Below, piece after piece: positions 1 to 9,348 of a stretch of 33,467 nucleotides of DNA. Both the position numbers and the translations under genes were made by a program. Position 1 is the stretch's first letter; every line of letters begins with the position of its first letter. Source of the stretch: Myxococcaceae bacterium (GTDB lineage Bacteria > Myxococcota > Myxococcia > Myxococcales > Myxococcaceae); contig JAFGNZ010000187.1 in NCBI GenBank assembly GCA_016926755.1, forward strand, positions 1 through 33,467. The letters are read 5' to 3'. Below the pieces are notes generated by a model, which was given only the letters and a program-made list of their open reading frames with translations, had not been told where the DNA came from and did not search any database.

Positions 1-12
1 AACTTCTGCTCC

Positions 13-252
13 ATGGCGACCAAGGAAGACCTCCTCTCGGATGTGCTGCGGCTCCCTCCCGAGGAGCGCGCCGAGGTTGCCCACAAGCTCCTGCTCAGCT
101 TGGAGGAAGGGGTCGAGGACCCGGAGGCCCAGGCCGAGTGGTCCGCGGAACTGGAGCGCCGGGCTCGTGAAGTGCTCGACGGGAGCGTGAAGACGGTTCC
201 CTGGGAGCAGGTCGAGGAGCGCATCCGTGCCCGGCTCGGTCAGCGGCGGTGA
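13..252 (+). CDS. Addiction-module antitoxin-like protein (TIGR02574 type)
   Basis: A 79-residue acidic, helical protein. Its opening residues carry the pattern LRLPPEERAEVAHKLLLSLE (13-32), typical of the TIGR02574 putative antitoxin family, whose members neutralise RelE/ParE-type toxins. A helix rich in Glu and Arg follows (EWSAELERRAREVL), then a PWEQVEERI segment near the C-terminus, also typical. Such antitoxin genes normally overlap a toxin gene. Here the stop overlaps a GTG that opens only a 36-codon frame without toxin features. The gene sits beside other defence genes, which suits an island setting. The family assignment is good; the partner and activity are unknown. Confidence 0.8.
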   Translation: MATKEDLLSDVLRLPPEERAEVAHKLLLSLEEGVEDPEAQAEWSAELERRAREVLDGSVKTVPWEQVEERIRARLGQRR

Positions 253-359
253 AGCTCCGCCTCTTCCTTCTCTCCATGGACTCATCCTCCCTCGTTTCGA
301 CTCATCTGGGGTGTCCACGAAATCGGGGCAGGCTCAAAGTCGTCAACGTTGCTCGTTAG
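249..359 (+). pseudogene. Possible decayed toxin start downstream of the antitoxin
   Basis: A GTG at 249 overlaps the antitoxin stop in a GTGA arrangement, the usual coupling of antitoxin and toxin. It opens a frame of 36 codons beginning VKLR, which resembles how some RelE/ParE-type toxins begin. The rest shows no toxin motif and ends at TAG 357-359. It may be the scar of a deleted toxin or chance. The stretch up to 386, where the convergent DprA-like gene ends, shows nothing else. Confidence 0.2.
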
Positions 360-386
360 CGCGGTCCTTGGAGTCCGGGCTGGCTC

Positions 387-1382
387 TCAGATGGGTAAAT
401 CGGACTGCTCGGGTGGGAAGGCGAGGGCTTCGCCCGCCACTGTGGATTTACGGCGGAGCCAGGTGCCCCACTCCGATGCTCCCTCCACGTCCTCCGACTT
501 GAGCGGTATGCCGCCACGCTCGACGAGGCGGGAATTTCCCTCCAGCGTGCCTGGCTCGGCTCGGACGAAGAGTGGTACCCAGCGCGCCTGGAGGTTCTCC
601 AGCGCCCCCGCCCATGTGCCGCCCTTGTTAAAGTCCGAGCTCACGACCACACCGAAGTCGCTGAGCGCGTAGACGTCCTTGTTGCGATCCATGGCGCTCC
701 AGACCGTGAAGCGCGCGCCAGGATCGTAAGGCGACAGCAGCGTCATTCTCTCGTCTTCGAGCGCCTTCCGGAATGTCTTCTCGAGCGCCGCGCGCTCCAG
801 ATCTCCCGGGAGGACGCCGATCACGCGCCCCCCCGCGGCGAACGCCGCTGTCATCGCCTCCCGGTCCACACCCTTCGCGCCCCCCGAGATCGTCACCAGT
901 CCAGCCCTGGCGCAGCGCTGCGCGAGCCGTTGGGTGAACTGAAGCGCCGCGACGTCCGCGGCTCGCGAACCCACAATGGCTACGCCCCCAGCGTCCAGTC
1001 CCGATCTCGCCCCCGCGCCGAACAAGAGTGGCGGGGCCTCGCGGCGCAGCTTCTGCTTGAGTCGACGGGGGTAGTCCGAATCTCCGCGCCCGATGACCCA
1101 CAGACCCTTCGAGAGCCAGCCCTCCAGCGCCAAACCGAGGGCACCACCCCGATCCAGCAGGGCTTCCACCCTGTCCCCATCCACGAAGCGGACGGCTCCT
1201 TGCCGCAGCCTCGTCCGGCCTTCCGCTCGGAGGAGGTCCCCCGGACGGAGTCCCTGGTGCTGGAGCCAGAGGGCCAGCTGATCGTAGTCCTTCGCGGTCA
1301 GCGGTGCAGGCTCTGCCCGCGACTGCCCGAGCCGGCTCAGCAGCAACAGCAGGGCTTGAGTATCTGGAGTCGGCTGCACCAT
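387..1382 (-). CDS. DprA/Smf-like Rossmann-fold protein
   Basis: A 331-residue protein with a DprA-like core at about residues 90-295. The segment VAIVGSR (134-140), the loop ISGGAKGVDREAM (165-177) and IGVLPG (188-193) match the nucleotide-binding Rossmann fold of DprA, which loads RecA on single-stranded DNA during transformation. KGGTWAGA (253-260) and GNSRLVERGGIPL (282-294) match the later DprA motifs. Residues 1-90 are helical and could be a SAM-like or linker domain. It starts at ATG six bases after the helicase-PRTase stop, with GGAG upstream, so the two are almost certainly co-transcribed and probably act together. Pairing with a PRTase helicase beside RADAR suggests a DNA-sensing defence role rather than housekeeping transformation; that role is inferred. 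Confidence 0.8.
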   Translation of the reverse strand: MVQPTPDTQALLLLLSRLGQSRAEPAPLTAKDYDQLALWLQHQGLRPGDLLRAEGRTRLRQGAVRFVDGDRVEALLDRGGALGLALEGWLSKGLWVIGRGDSDYPRRLKQKLRREAPPLLFGAGARSGLDAGGVAIVGSRAADVAALQFTQRLAQRCARAGLVTISGGAKGVDREAMTAAFAAGGRVIGVLPGDLERAALEKTFRKALEDERMTLLSPYDPGARFTVWSAMDRNKDVYALSDFGVVVSSDFNKGGTWAGALENLQARWVPLFVRAEPGTLEGNSRLVERGGIPLKSEDVEGASEWGTWLRRKSTVAGEALAFPPEQSDLPI

Positions 1383-1388
1383 CGTGGC

Positions 1389-3482
1389 TCAGTCTCCACC
1401 CTGATGGGCCGTATTGGCGAGCGCGAAAGGGTGGACTGGACCTGCGCCTGCCTCGCGCAGTTCCGCAGCGAGCACTGTGAAGGTCCACCGGGAGTCGACA
1501 ATGTCGTCCACCAGGAGCACGGGCTCGGTGCGAACCAGGGCCGCATCCACTTGGAACGCGCCATCCAGGTTGCGCTCCTGGTGGTAGCTGTTGCCCATCG
1601 ATTTCTGGGGCGCCGTGTTCTTCACCTTGGTGATGCACGCCACGAACGGGAGCTGAAGCGCCGTCGCGAGACGGGCGGCGAAGTCCTGGACTAGCGTCTT
1701 CTCGCGGAGTGATGGGACGCAGGTCACCCAGGTGGGGCTTGGTGTGGGCTTCCAGCGGCTTCGAATGAGCTCGGCCGCGGCCGCGACCAGCCCCTCATCG
1801 AACCGATGGGTCCTCTGTTTCCCCTCGCGGACGACATCGCCCCAGCCCCCATCCGCCCAGGCGCAGAGTGCCCGTCCTCCTTCAGCGAGGAGTTCTGGTT
1901 TAATCGTCCCGCGGCGTTCGAGGAGCCCTCCCTGCCATCTCTTGCGCGGTGAGATGACCTCCGCGTGCTGCTTCAGGAACTCATGCGCCCGAGTCGCGAG
2001 CGCAGGGGCATATTGGGCGTCCACGATGGGCTTGCCGGTGCAGTTCGCACATCTGCCGCACTGTGGGACCGTCGAGTCTCCGAGCTCCTTCGCGAGGAAC
2101 TGCATCAGGCAGTCGCGTGTGCTCATGTACACCTGCATGACGCGTTGCTCCTCCTTGCGCAGCGCGAGGAGCTTGTCGATCCGCTCTTGATCATGGGTGT
2201 AAAGCACCGGAGTTCGCTTGTAGCGGGAGCCCTGCTTCGTTACCGGAGCAGGCACCAGCGTCTCCGCAAGAGTCAGGACCTTCTCGAGTGTTCCTTGGGA
2301 AAGGTTGAGTGACGCCTGAAGCTCTGGAATGGAGGCACCGTCGTCGGCCTGCTCCAGTGCGGCGAGCACCTCCGCCATCTGTGCCGCGGGTGGAAAGGCG
2401 GACTCGATGAAGTACTCGGCGATCTCGTCGTCCTCGGCGCCGCCGAGCAAGATGCCCACCGCGTTGTCGAGCTTTCGCCCCGCGCGGCCTACCTGCTGAT
2501 AGTAGTGGACGACGGAGGCAGGTCGCTGGAAATGGACGACGAAGCCAATGTCGGGCTTGTCGAAGCCCATCCCCAGGGCTGACGTCGCGACGAGGGCCTT
2601 CACTTTGTTGCCCAGCAGCGCCTGCTCGAGCACGGGGCGCTGCGTGTCATCCATCTGGCCAGAGTAGACGGGCGCGGCAATGCCGTTGCGCTCAAGCCAT
2701 TCACTCACGCGGCGAGCGTCCCGCACCGTGAGGCAATAGATGATGCCAGTGCCAGGGAGCTTGCCCAGGTGTTCCACGAGCCACGCCAGCCGGGCCGGTT
2801 GCGTCGGGAGCTGGAGCGTCTGGAGCCTGAGGCTCTCGCGGACGAGCGGCCCCCGCATGACATGGAGCTTTCCGCCGAACTGCTCTTGGACGTCCTCGAC
2901 GACGCGTGCGTTCGCCGTGGCTGTCGTCGCGAGCACCGGCACGGTCGGCGGCAGGAGCTTGAGGAAGGAGATGATACGCCGGTACTTCGGGCGAAAGTCG
3001 TGGCCCCAATCCGAGATGCAGTGCGCTTCGTCGATGACGACCATCCCCATCCGCGAGATTACCGGAAGCAGCACTTCGTCCTGGAAGTGCTTGTTGAACA
3101 GCTTCTCGGGGGAGATGACGAGGAGGTGGGCCGCTCCAGAGAGTACCTCCTGCTTCGCGCTCTCCCAGTCCTCCATGTTCGCCGAGTTGACGGTCACGGC
3201 GTTGAGCCCGACGCGACTGGCCGCATCGAGCTGGTTCGTCATGAGGGAGATGAGCGGTGAGATGACGAGGGTCACACCTCTCCCCTGGCGCCGCAGCAAC
3301 TCGGTCGCCACGAAGTAGACCATGCTCTTGCCCCAACCCGTCCTCTGCACCACCAGGACGCGCGCATGGTGGCTGACCAGGGCCTCGATGGCCTCCCATT
3401 GGCCGTCGCGAAACTCCGCCTTCGGGTTGGCCTCTGCGCTGCGGAGGATCTGGAGCGCTTCCTGCTTGAGTGCCGTCTTCAT
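1389..3482 (-). CDS. RecQ-like helicase fused to a phosphoribosyltransferase domain
   Basis: A 697-residue protein. Residues 1-345 form a superfamily 2 helicase core of RecQ type: Walker A QRTGWGKS (46-53), DEAH (151-154), TTATA (187-191), [12 protein letters not shown] (301-312) and the arginine-finger region QQVGRAGR (329-336). A RecQ zinc-binding region follows, with Cys458, Cys475, Cys478 and Cys481. After a linker or winged-helix-like stretch (about 500-570), the C-terminus (about 575-697) resembles ComF-type phosphoribosyltransferases. Its PRPP-loop signature is [13 protein letters not shown] (655-667), two acidic residues followed by a Ser/Arg/Thr loop. Standard RecQ has an HRDC domain here instead. 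Expected activities are 3'-5' DNA unwinding and PRPP or nucleotide chemistry, the latter inferred. It is the first gene of a two-gene unit with the DprA-like gene. Confidence 0.88.
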   Translation of the reverse strand: MKTALKQEALQILRSAEANPKAEFRDGQWEAIEALVSHHARVLVVQRTGWGKSMVYFVATELLRRQGRGVTLVISPLISLMTNQLDAASRVGLNAVTVNSANMEDWESAKQEVLSGAAHLLVISPEKLFNKHFQDEVLLPVISRMGMVVIDEAHCISDWGHDFRPKYRRIISFLKLLPPTVPVLATTATANARVVEDVQEQFGGKLHVMRGPLVRESLRLQTLQLPTQPARLAWLVEHLGKLPGTGIIYCLTVRDARRVSEWLERNGIAAPVYSGQMDDTQRPVLEQALLGNKVKALVATSALGMGFDKPDIGFVVHFQRPASVVHYYQQVGRAGRKLDNAVGILLGGAEDDEIAEYFIESAFPPAAQMAEVLAALEQADDGASIPELQASLNLSQGTLEKVLTLAETLVPAPVTKQGSRYKRTPVLYTHDQERIDKLLALRKEEQRVMQVYMSTRDCLMQFLAKELGDSTVPQCGRCANCTGKPIVDAQYAPALATRAHEFLKQHAEVISPRKRWQGGLLERRGTIKPELLAEGGRALCAWADGGWGDVVREGKQRTHRFDEGLVAAAAELIRSRWKPTPSPTWVTCVPSLREKTLVQDFAARLATALQLPFVACITKVKNTAPQKSMGNSYHQERNLDGAFQVDAALVRTEPVLLVDDIVDSRWTFTVLAAELREAGAGPVHPFALANTAHQGGD

Positions 3483-3503
3483 GCGCCTTGCTCGCTTGCC
3501 CGC

Positions 3504-3640
3504 TCAGTCCAGCCCGCGCTCCCACAAGTCGTCCTCGTCCAGCCCCACCAGGTGAACCACCTCATGCATCACCGTGATGCCGATCTGCTCGATCAGCTCC
3601 TCGCACGTCTTCGCGAAGTGAGCATAAGACGAATAGGGTC
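3504..3640 (-). pseudogene. C-terminal remnant of a zincin-like metallopeptidase
   Basis: The minus-strand frame ends in a segment with HEVVH, an HExxH zinc site, followed by LVGLDEDDLWERGLD. This resembles the C-terminal end of the small zincin-like metallopeptidase family PF06262 (DUF1025), in which an HExxH is followed by FGLDEDDL. Those proteins are usually about 100-130 residues. Here only about 40 C-terminal residues (from about AHFAKTCEELI) look related. Upstream the frame runs into proline-rich non-homologous sequence and the tandem repeat at 3632-3662, with no convincing start codon. A short functional protein starting at 3710 is possible but unlikely. Confidence 0.55.
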
Positions 3641-3662
3641 TCTGTTTAATAGGGTCTCTGTT
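3632..3662. repeat. Tandem direct repeat, two 15-bp copies
   Basis: AATAGGGTCTCTGTT occurs at 3632-3646 and again at 3648-3662, separated by one T. The pair lies exactly where similarity to the metallopeptidase remnant ends and just before the RADAR operon end. It is less GC-rich than its surroundings. It may mark a recombination or insertion boundary. Confidence 0.8.
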
Positions 3663-3717
3663 GAGGGTGGTGGGCTGGAGCGGAGGGGGCGGGCCGCTGA
3701 CGGGGGCCACCTAAGGC

Positions 3718-6525
3718 TTAGTGCACCGTCCGCCGGAGCCGTGAGCGCTGGAGGTAGTCGCCGAGCTCGTCCTCCAGCCGCTGCGCGAGTCCCGGCGGCC
3801 AGGGCACGGTGAAGCGCGAGTCCAGGCCCATGCGCCGGATGCGCTGCAGCCAGTCATGCACCGTGCGCTCCGGGTAGCCCGCGGACAAGGCCGCCTCATA
3901 CAGCAGGGTGTACTCGCGCATCAGCCAGGTGCTGAAGATGATGGGATCGTCGGAGCCCACGGCGATGGGCACCGGCGGCGGCGCGCCGTCCTCGGGCTGC
4001 GGCGGGTAGAGGCGGAGCACCGGGTGGTTGCGCAGGTCCAGCAGGTCGCCAATCAGCAGGTTGCTGGAGGGGTTCACCTCCACCACCAGCCCCCGCAGGC
4101 CCACCGCCCGGCGCAGCGCGTTCTGCACCGCGTAGAGCGCGGCGATCTCCGAGCCGTCCACGGTGATGTCCACCGGCTCCTGCCCCCGGAGGAACACCTG
4201 CTCGTCCTCTCGGTACCGGGTGAGCAGCTTGCTCACCAGGCTGTGGCAGCGCACGTGCTCGGGGTCCAGCATCTTCACCGCGCGGGAGAACCCGTCCAGG
4301 CTGCCTCCCGCGGGCACCCGCGCCACGGGGCGGCACAGCTGCAGGTGCAGCACATGGTGCAGCTCCGCCAGCACCTGTGGCTCGTAGCTGTGGCGGAAGA
4401 TGCTGCTGGAGAGCTGGCGGATGAGGTTCTCCACCTGCTCGGGGCGGCCCGTGGGCGCCTCCGCTCGCATGTCCGGAGTGATGGCGTAGCTGCTGTACAG
4501 CCGCCACTCGAAGACGAGATCCCACAACCGGTCCTCGGCCGTCATCATCACGGAGCCCGCGGCCTGCGCCCAGACGTAGGGCTCGACGCCGAGCGCGGTG
4601 GCATGCCCCAGCCGGCCGCCAGAGTGGCCCAGCAGGTAATGCATGCACTCGAAGATGTGGCGCAGCCCCTCCATGAGGTGGCGGAAGTCCTCGCCTACGT
4701 GGGCCGTCAGCCGCAGGGGCGGGGGCTGCTGGTGGCCCAGCCGGGCGGCCGCCGCCGTCGCGGCGAGGTTCGCTTCTGAGTGCACGTAGCGGTAGAGCGG
4801 CACCAGCACCCAGGTGGGCTCGCCCAGCTCGTCCGAGGCCACGTCCAGCCCCCGCAGCAGCCACAGCACCCGTGGCACCGCCCGCAGCAGGTGCACCATC
4901 GCCCGCGCCCGCACCGCCTGGTTGGAGAAGTAATCCGCGTAGCGGCCTCCCATGCGCAGGGTGCCCAGGGGCTGGGGCTCCGCGTGAGTGTACCGGTCTC
5001 CCGCGGGAGGGGCCCCGGCCGCCCACCGCAGCTGGGGGTCGCGCTCCTTGAGGATGTGAACGACGACGCCGAACTCGGGCTCGCCCAGGCCCCGGTGCGA
5101 GGACGAGGTCGCCCCGATGACGTTGCGCCATGAGTGCAGCAGCTCCTGCAGCTCCCCGGCCAGGATGAAGGAGGTGTCCCCGGGCGGGATGCGCACCTCC
5201 AGGGCCCGCAGGGGCTCGCCCCGGCCCGCGACGTGGAAGGAGATCTCGGCGCGCGCGGCGTGCAGCGGGGTGCGCACCCAGCCCAGCCTGCCGGCGAAGC
5301 GAGTGAACCACTGCAGGCCCGCCGTCATCGGCCGCTGGATCACCGTGCGGTAGTAGATGCAGCGCATCCGCAATGCCTGCCAGAAGAGCCTCGCGAAGAG
5401 GGTGTCGCCGGGGGGAGCCCGGCCCCGCCGTTCCTGCTGCTCGGCCTGGAGCTCCTGCTGCGCGAGGTAGGCCAGCCCGTGGCGCATCAGCCAGCGCTCT
5501 CCGCCGTTGTGCCCTCGCAGCTCCAGGCGCACGGCGATGGGATCACACACGCGCCACACCTCATCGAGGGTCTCGGGGGGCTCGGCGCGCAGGGTGGTCC
5601 CTACCGGGTGGAGTTCCCCGTAGAGATCATGCAGTTGGTAGAAGTCGGGCAGCTCCGCGTCCGTGCCGTGCGCGAGGGCGCGCAGCGTCTGGTGCAGCGC
5701 GCGCAGCCGCGGGGGGCTCCATACCGGAAAGTGGCTCAGCGACTCCACGAAGTCCTGGAGCTGGGCCGGGGCGGTGTGGCCGCGGTGGATGAGGAACTCG
5801 GCGAGCACGCAGCGCGCGATGGCTGCCGCCAGCAACCAGCTCAGCAGCTGCTCGGAGCCGAAGGGCAAGGCGGGGCTGTCCAGCGCGCCGTGGGTGAGCA
5901 GGGGGTCCGCCAGCTCCGCCTGCAGCGAGGCCCACAGCAGGGAGAAGTCCATGCCCGCCCCAATGTGGTGGTGGATCTCGGCCACCCCGGTGTCCACCAA
6001 CTGCTGGTGCAGCAGGGGCGGATCCGCGCTCACGTGAGTGGGCGGGGGTTCCACGCATGTGGCGGACAGCAGCAGGTCCTCCGGCAGCGCGAAGGTGAGC
6101 CAACGGTAGTGGAGGGAGGCGTCGAAGGCGTTGGCGTCGGTGCTTTGGAAGAGCTCGGTGAGGCCGGGGCGGGCCTCCAGGAAGCTCTTGGCCAGGTTGC
6201 GCAGGTAGCGCCGCAGGGAGACGGGCGCCAGGGTGGAGACCCTCCGGCGGCCCGGCACCTCACCAAACCAGAAGAAGTCACGGGCCAGGATGAGGCGATC
6301 CAGGGACCAGCCGCTCGCGTGCTGTGACAGCTTCTCCTCGCACTCCATCCACAGCTCCCGCGTCCGCCCCCGCTTGGTGTCCAACTCCGGGTTGAGCTCC
6401 ACCATGGCGTGTCGGAAGGCCTTGAGGCTGGCCAGGGGAAAGCTGGCGATCTCCGCCCGGATGTAGGGCTCTGGAGTGCGCCGCGGGGCCAGGGGCACGC
6501 TGCCGGGAGGTTGGATGGCGCTCAT
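3718..6525 (-). CDS. rdrB: RADAR adenosine deaminase RdrB
   Basis: A 935-residue divergent adenosine deaminase. The metal-dependent deaminase signatures appear in order: AEIHHHIGAGMD with His185 and His187 (HxH site), HVGED with His609 and Glu612, GRLGHA with His641, NPSSN (818-822) and VGSDDPIIFST with Asp859/Asp860. Ordinary adenosine deaminases are about 350 residues. The roughly 420-residue insertion between the HxH motif and HVGE, plus an N-terminal extension of about 180, matches the oversized deaminase of RADAR. RdrB converts adenosine nucleotides or RNA adenosine to inosine during phage infection, with the ATPase RdrA. Its start lies three bases after the rdrA stop, so the genes are translationally close. 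All the expected catalytic residues are visible, so the enzyme looks intact. Confidence 0.92.
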   Translation of the reverse strand: MSAIQPPGSVPLAPRRTPEPYIRAEIASFPLASLKAFRHAMVELNPELDTKRGRTRELWMECEEKLSQHASGWSLDRLILARDFFWFGEVPGRRRVSTLAPVSLRRYLRNLAKSFLEARPGLTELFQSTDANAFDASLHYRWLTFALPEDLLLSATCVEPPPTHVSADPPLLHQQLVDTGVAEIHHHIGAGMDFSLLWASLQAELADPLLTHGALDSPALPFGSEQLLSWLLAAAIARCVLAEFLIHRGHTAPAQLQDFVESLSHFPVWSPPRLRALHQTLRALAHGTDAELPDFYQLHDLYGELHPVGTTLRAEPPETLDEVWRVCDPIAVRLELRGHNGGERWLMRHGLAYLAQQELQAEQQERRGRAPPGDTLFARLFWQALRMRCIYYRTVIQRPMTAGLQWFTRFAGRLGWVRTPLHAARAEISFHVAGRGEPLRALEVRIPPGDTSFILAGELQELLHSWRNVIGATSSSHRGLGEPEFGVVVHILKERDPQLRWAAGAPPAGDRYTHAEPQPLGTLRMGGRYADYFSNQAVRARAMVHLLRAVPRVLWLLRGLDVASDELGEPTWVLVPLYRYVHSEANLAATAAAARLGHQQPPPLRLTAHVGEDFRHLMEGLRHIFECMHYLLGHSGGRLGHATALGVEPYVWAQAAGSVMMTAEDRLWDLVFEWRLYSSYAITPDMRAEAPTGRPEQVENLIRQLSSSIFRHSYEPQVLAELHHVLHLQLCRPVARVPAGGSLDGFSRAVKMLDPEHVRCHSLVSKLLTRYREDEQVFLRGQEPVDITVDGSEIAALYAVQNALRRAVGLRGLVVEVNPSSNLLIGDLLDLRNHPVLRLYPPQPEDGAPPPVPIAVGSDDPIIFSTWLMREYTLLYEAALSAGYPERTVHDWLQRIRRMGLDSRFTVPWPPGLAQRLEDELGDYLQRSRLRRTVH

Positions 6526-6528
6526 GGC

Positions 6529-9279
6529 TCAGCGCCCCTTGCGTTGGGAGGGGCGCTGGTTGCGTCTCCTCGTCTTCGCGGGGGGCGTGCTACGGGGAGA
6601 GGGGTAGACCATGAGCTCCAGCCAGTGGTCGCGCGCCTCCTGGAGCCATTCGCGCACGGCGAGGGCGTCGCCCGTGCCGGCGCTGTAGGTGCCCCACAGT
6701 TGCTGACCGGCTTCGGAGTCCCTCAGTGTCTTGAGGACCAGCTCGCGCCGGGAGGCCTCCACGAGGGCGGCGTTGTCGTCCCATCGCGTCTTCAAGAGCG
6801 CCTGGGTCCGCAGGTTCTTGAGGGGCTCGAGGCATGTATCCGGGATGAACTCGGGCTTGAGCAGCAGGGGCAGCGCCTGGTCGAGCCAGACCTTGGCAAT
6901 GGCGAGCCTCGCGTAGGTGCTCACGTCGGCGGCCTTGGCGAAGAGGCAGTTCACATGTTTGGAGACGTCACTCACGTAGGCGGGCAGCTCGGACTCTTTG
7001 AACACCTGGCCATCGGGGCCCTCGCCTCGGGGCACTACGCCCGTGAGCTTCCGCCAGCACCAGCCACCGCGCTGATCGCTGGCCACGGAGCAGACGTTAT
7101 CGATCCACGCGGCCAGCAGGAAGGCGAAGCGGTTGGCCGCGATACTCTCGCTCTCCTTCCTGTCCGCGAGCTCGCCCTTCCTGGGCTCGAGGTGTTCGCG
7201 GACGCGGTGGACGAAGGTCTTCCACTGCGCTGTGAAGATGGCGAAGTCGATGAAGGTGTCCCAGCTGGGGGGGAGCCACCAGAAGCCGACCTGGGCGAGG
7301 CCGATGGGCTCGAGCTGCGCCATGTGCAGCGTCACCGCCATGGCGGGGATCGTGTCGTAGGGCGTCACCGAGACGTTCAGCACGCGCTGGTTCGGGGAGA
7401 ACACCAGCAGGTCATGGAGCAGCATGAACCAGCCGGCAACCAAGGGAGGCAGGGGGACTCTGCGGCCGGACTCCTCCTGGTCGTGCAGCTCGAGGATGTC
7501 ATCCTTGAAGTGCCGCAGGTGCAGCTCGGTGCGCAGCATGCAGGAGCCACCCTCCTTGGAGACTCCCTCGCTCATCTTCGTCTGGGGAGTCCACGTGGGA
7601 TGCCACAGTACGTCCGACAAGGCGGTGACCTTGAGCCGACGAATGGGCTTGCGGCTCAGGTCCAGGACGATACGGCCCTGCATGTTCCTACGCATGATGC
7701 GGTTGAGGAGCTGCTCGCTGGCCCAGCCCGGCAGGTCGCTCTCGTCGATGGCAGCGCGGAGCATGGACTCGGCGATTTCGATGGACAGCTCCTCGCAATC
7801 CTCGCAGCTGTGCTCGGTGGCATTATTCATGCCTCGGGTGTGGATCTTCCACTGCTGGTATTTGCCCTGCGCGCTTTGCCAGAGCTCCAGGGCGGTCCGA
7901 GCTGACTGGGTGAGGGCGAGCCGCGCCGCGTAGGTGAAGACGGGACCCTCGGCTTCCCCATGGGGCCCCTCGTTCTCCTGGATCCGGTACTCTTTCAGGA
8001 GTGTATCGGGTGCCTGCTCCACACATGTGTCAGCACATTCGTCACGCAGCCGGCCTGAGATGTCGAAGAGATCAGCGAAGCTCTTCATGCCGTGGGAGCC
8101 CGTCCTCCTGCATGCCAGAGGGAGCTCCCTCAGGAATTCGAAGAGCCGCTGTTCCCCCTGTGAGTCACCCACCACCAGGGCGGGAGCCCTGTATTTCCAA
8201 GCCTCAAGGGGGGTGACCTGATCGATTGGGATGCGGTGGACGTGGGGCAGCACGCGGCGCATGGCGGCGGCGGCCTGTCGGCGGGCGATGGACAGCAGCT
8301 CTTCCCGGTCCCTCGTCCCGAGCGTCACCTGGCCCGCGTCCGCCAGCTCCTTCTGGAAGGTCCGCTCCAGGAAGAGCTGGAACTCGGAGCGCCCGGAGGC
8401 GAGGACGAACCAGAGCCGCCGGCTGGCCACCATCCGCGTCAGCTTGAGGATCATGCCCAGGTGCTGCGGGCTGCGGTCCACGTTGTCGATGGGCAGCACC
8501 AGGAGGACCTTCTCCTGGGTGTTGTGGCCGAAGTTGCGCGCCGCGAGCAGGCGGGAGACGGACTCCATGGCGCCGAAGAAGTCGCGTCGAAAGCTGGCGT
8601 AGATTTCGGCGGCCTTGATTTGCTGCTCTGTACGCTGGCGGGGATCCTGTCGCTCGCTCGGGCTCTCCTCCCACATGAAGGTGGCGTCCCGGACAAGCTT
8701 GTCGATGCGCCCGTAGGGATCATCGATGCCCTCCTCCAGCAGCGAGGGAGGCACCCACCGGCCTTCCCGGTGGTGGGTGAGGTCCAGCGCATTGCGCACG
8801 CGCACCAGCAGCGTCGCCAGGATGTTGGCATCCGTGGGCAACGGCTCCATGTCCAGAGTGTCCAGCCAGATGATGCGCTGCTCGAGATCCTTGAGCTTGC
8901 TGCGCAGTCCTTCGGTGCGCGACGGCTCCCCGTCGCCGGGTAGTAGAGGGAGGAACTCCGTGGGCTTGCGCAGGGCGTAGGCGGACGTCAGCAGGATGGT
9001 GGTCTTTCCATAGCCGCGGTCGCCAGAGACGAGCAGGCTCGTGGCGAGCTGTTCCTCGGAGACCTGCTGTTGGGTGTCCGCACCACCCAAGCCGTCCGCT
9101 GCCGTGTCCTTCGCCGATGGGCTCTTTGTGTAGGCGCAGTGCAGCCAGTTGATGAGCCCCTCCATCGTGCGCTGCGTGTTGGGCAGCAGATCACTCCACT
9201 TGAGCGCGGCGGCCTCCGGCCTGGGACCGATGGACGGCCCGGGAGTTGTCTGGGGTAGGTTGCTCGTCTTCGGATCCAT
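6529..9279 (-). CDS. rdrA: RADAR ATPase RdrA
   Basis: A 916-residue P-loop ATPase. Walker A is SGDRGYGKTT (85-94), Walker B is VLLVLPIDNVD (258-268), and a sensor-like FVLASGRSEF follows (291-300). The long C-terminal region (about 330-916) has no motif I recognise and is mostly helical. Size, ATPase type, and position directly before the oversized deaminase and after a small membrane protein all match RdrA, which assembles with RdrB into a large complex needed for phage restriction. The start is ATG at 9279, with GGGAGGG about ten bases upstream. No disabling mutation is seen. Confidence 0.9.
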   Translation of the reverse strand: MDPKTSNLPQTTPGPSIGPRPEAAALKWSDLLPNTQRTMEGLINWLHCAYTKSPSAKDTAADGLGGADTQQQVSEEQLATSLLVSGDRGYGKTTILLTSAYALRKPTEFLPLLPGDGEPSRTEGLRSKLKDLEQRIIWLDTLDMEPLPTDANILATLLVRVRNALDLTHHREGRWVPPSLLEEGIDDPYGRIDKLVRDATFMWEESPSERQDPRQRTEQQIKAAEIYASFRRDFFGAMESVSRLLAARNFGHNTQEKVLLVLPIDNVDRSPQHLGMILKLTRMVASRRLWFVLASGRSEFQLFLERTFQKELADAGQVTLGTRDREELLSIARRQAAAAMRRVLPHVHRIPIDQVTPLEAWKYRAPALVVGDSQGEQRLFEFLRELPLACRRTGSHGMKSFADLFDISGRLRDECADTCVEQAPDTLLKEYRIQENEGPHGEAEGPVFTYAARLALTQSARTALELWQSAQGKYQQWKIHTRGMNNATEHSCEDCEELSIEIAESMLRAAIDESDLPGWASEQLLNRIMRRNMQGRIVLDLSRKPIRRLKVTALSDVLWHPTWTPQTKMSEGVSKEGGSCMLRTELHLRHFKDDILELHDQEESGRRVPLPPLVAGWFMLLHDLLVFSPNQRVLNVSVTPYDTIPAMAVTLHMAQLEPIGLAQVGFWWLPPSWDTFIDFAIFTAQWKTFVHRVREHLEPRKGELADRKESESIAANRFAFLLAAWIDNVCSVASDQRGGWCWRKLTGVVPRGEGPDGQVFKESELPAYVSDVSKHVNCLFAKAADVSTYARLAIAKVWLDQALPLLLKPEFIPDTCLEPLKNLRTQALLKTRWDDNAALVEASRRELVLKTLRDSEAGQQLWGTYSAGTGDALAVREWLQEARDHWLELMVYPSPRSTPPAKTRRRNQRPSQRKGR

Positions 9280-9348
9280 GGTGTTGTTCCCTCCCGGGGA
9301 CCAGCCCCGGAGTCGTGATGAGTCATGGGCGAGGGAGCCGCCGGGGCC

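Noticed and set aside
3632-3662. Possible CRISPR remnant
   Set aside because: Only two 15-base copies separated by a single base, with no spacers and no cas genes.
3856-7905. Several long plus-strand frames antisense to the RADAR genes
   Set aside because: Compositionally biased, no motifs, and opposite proteins with clear catalytic residues.
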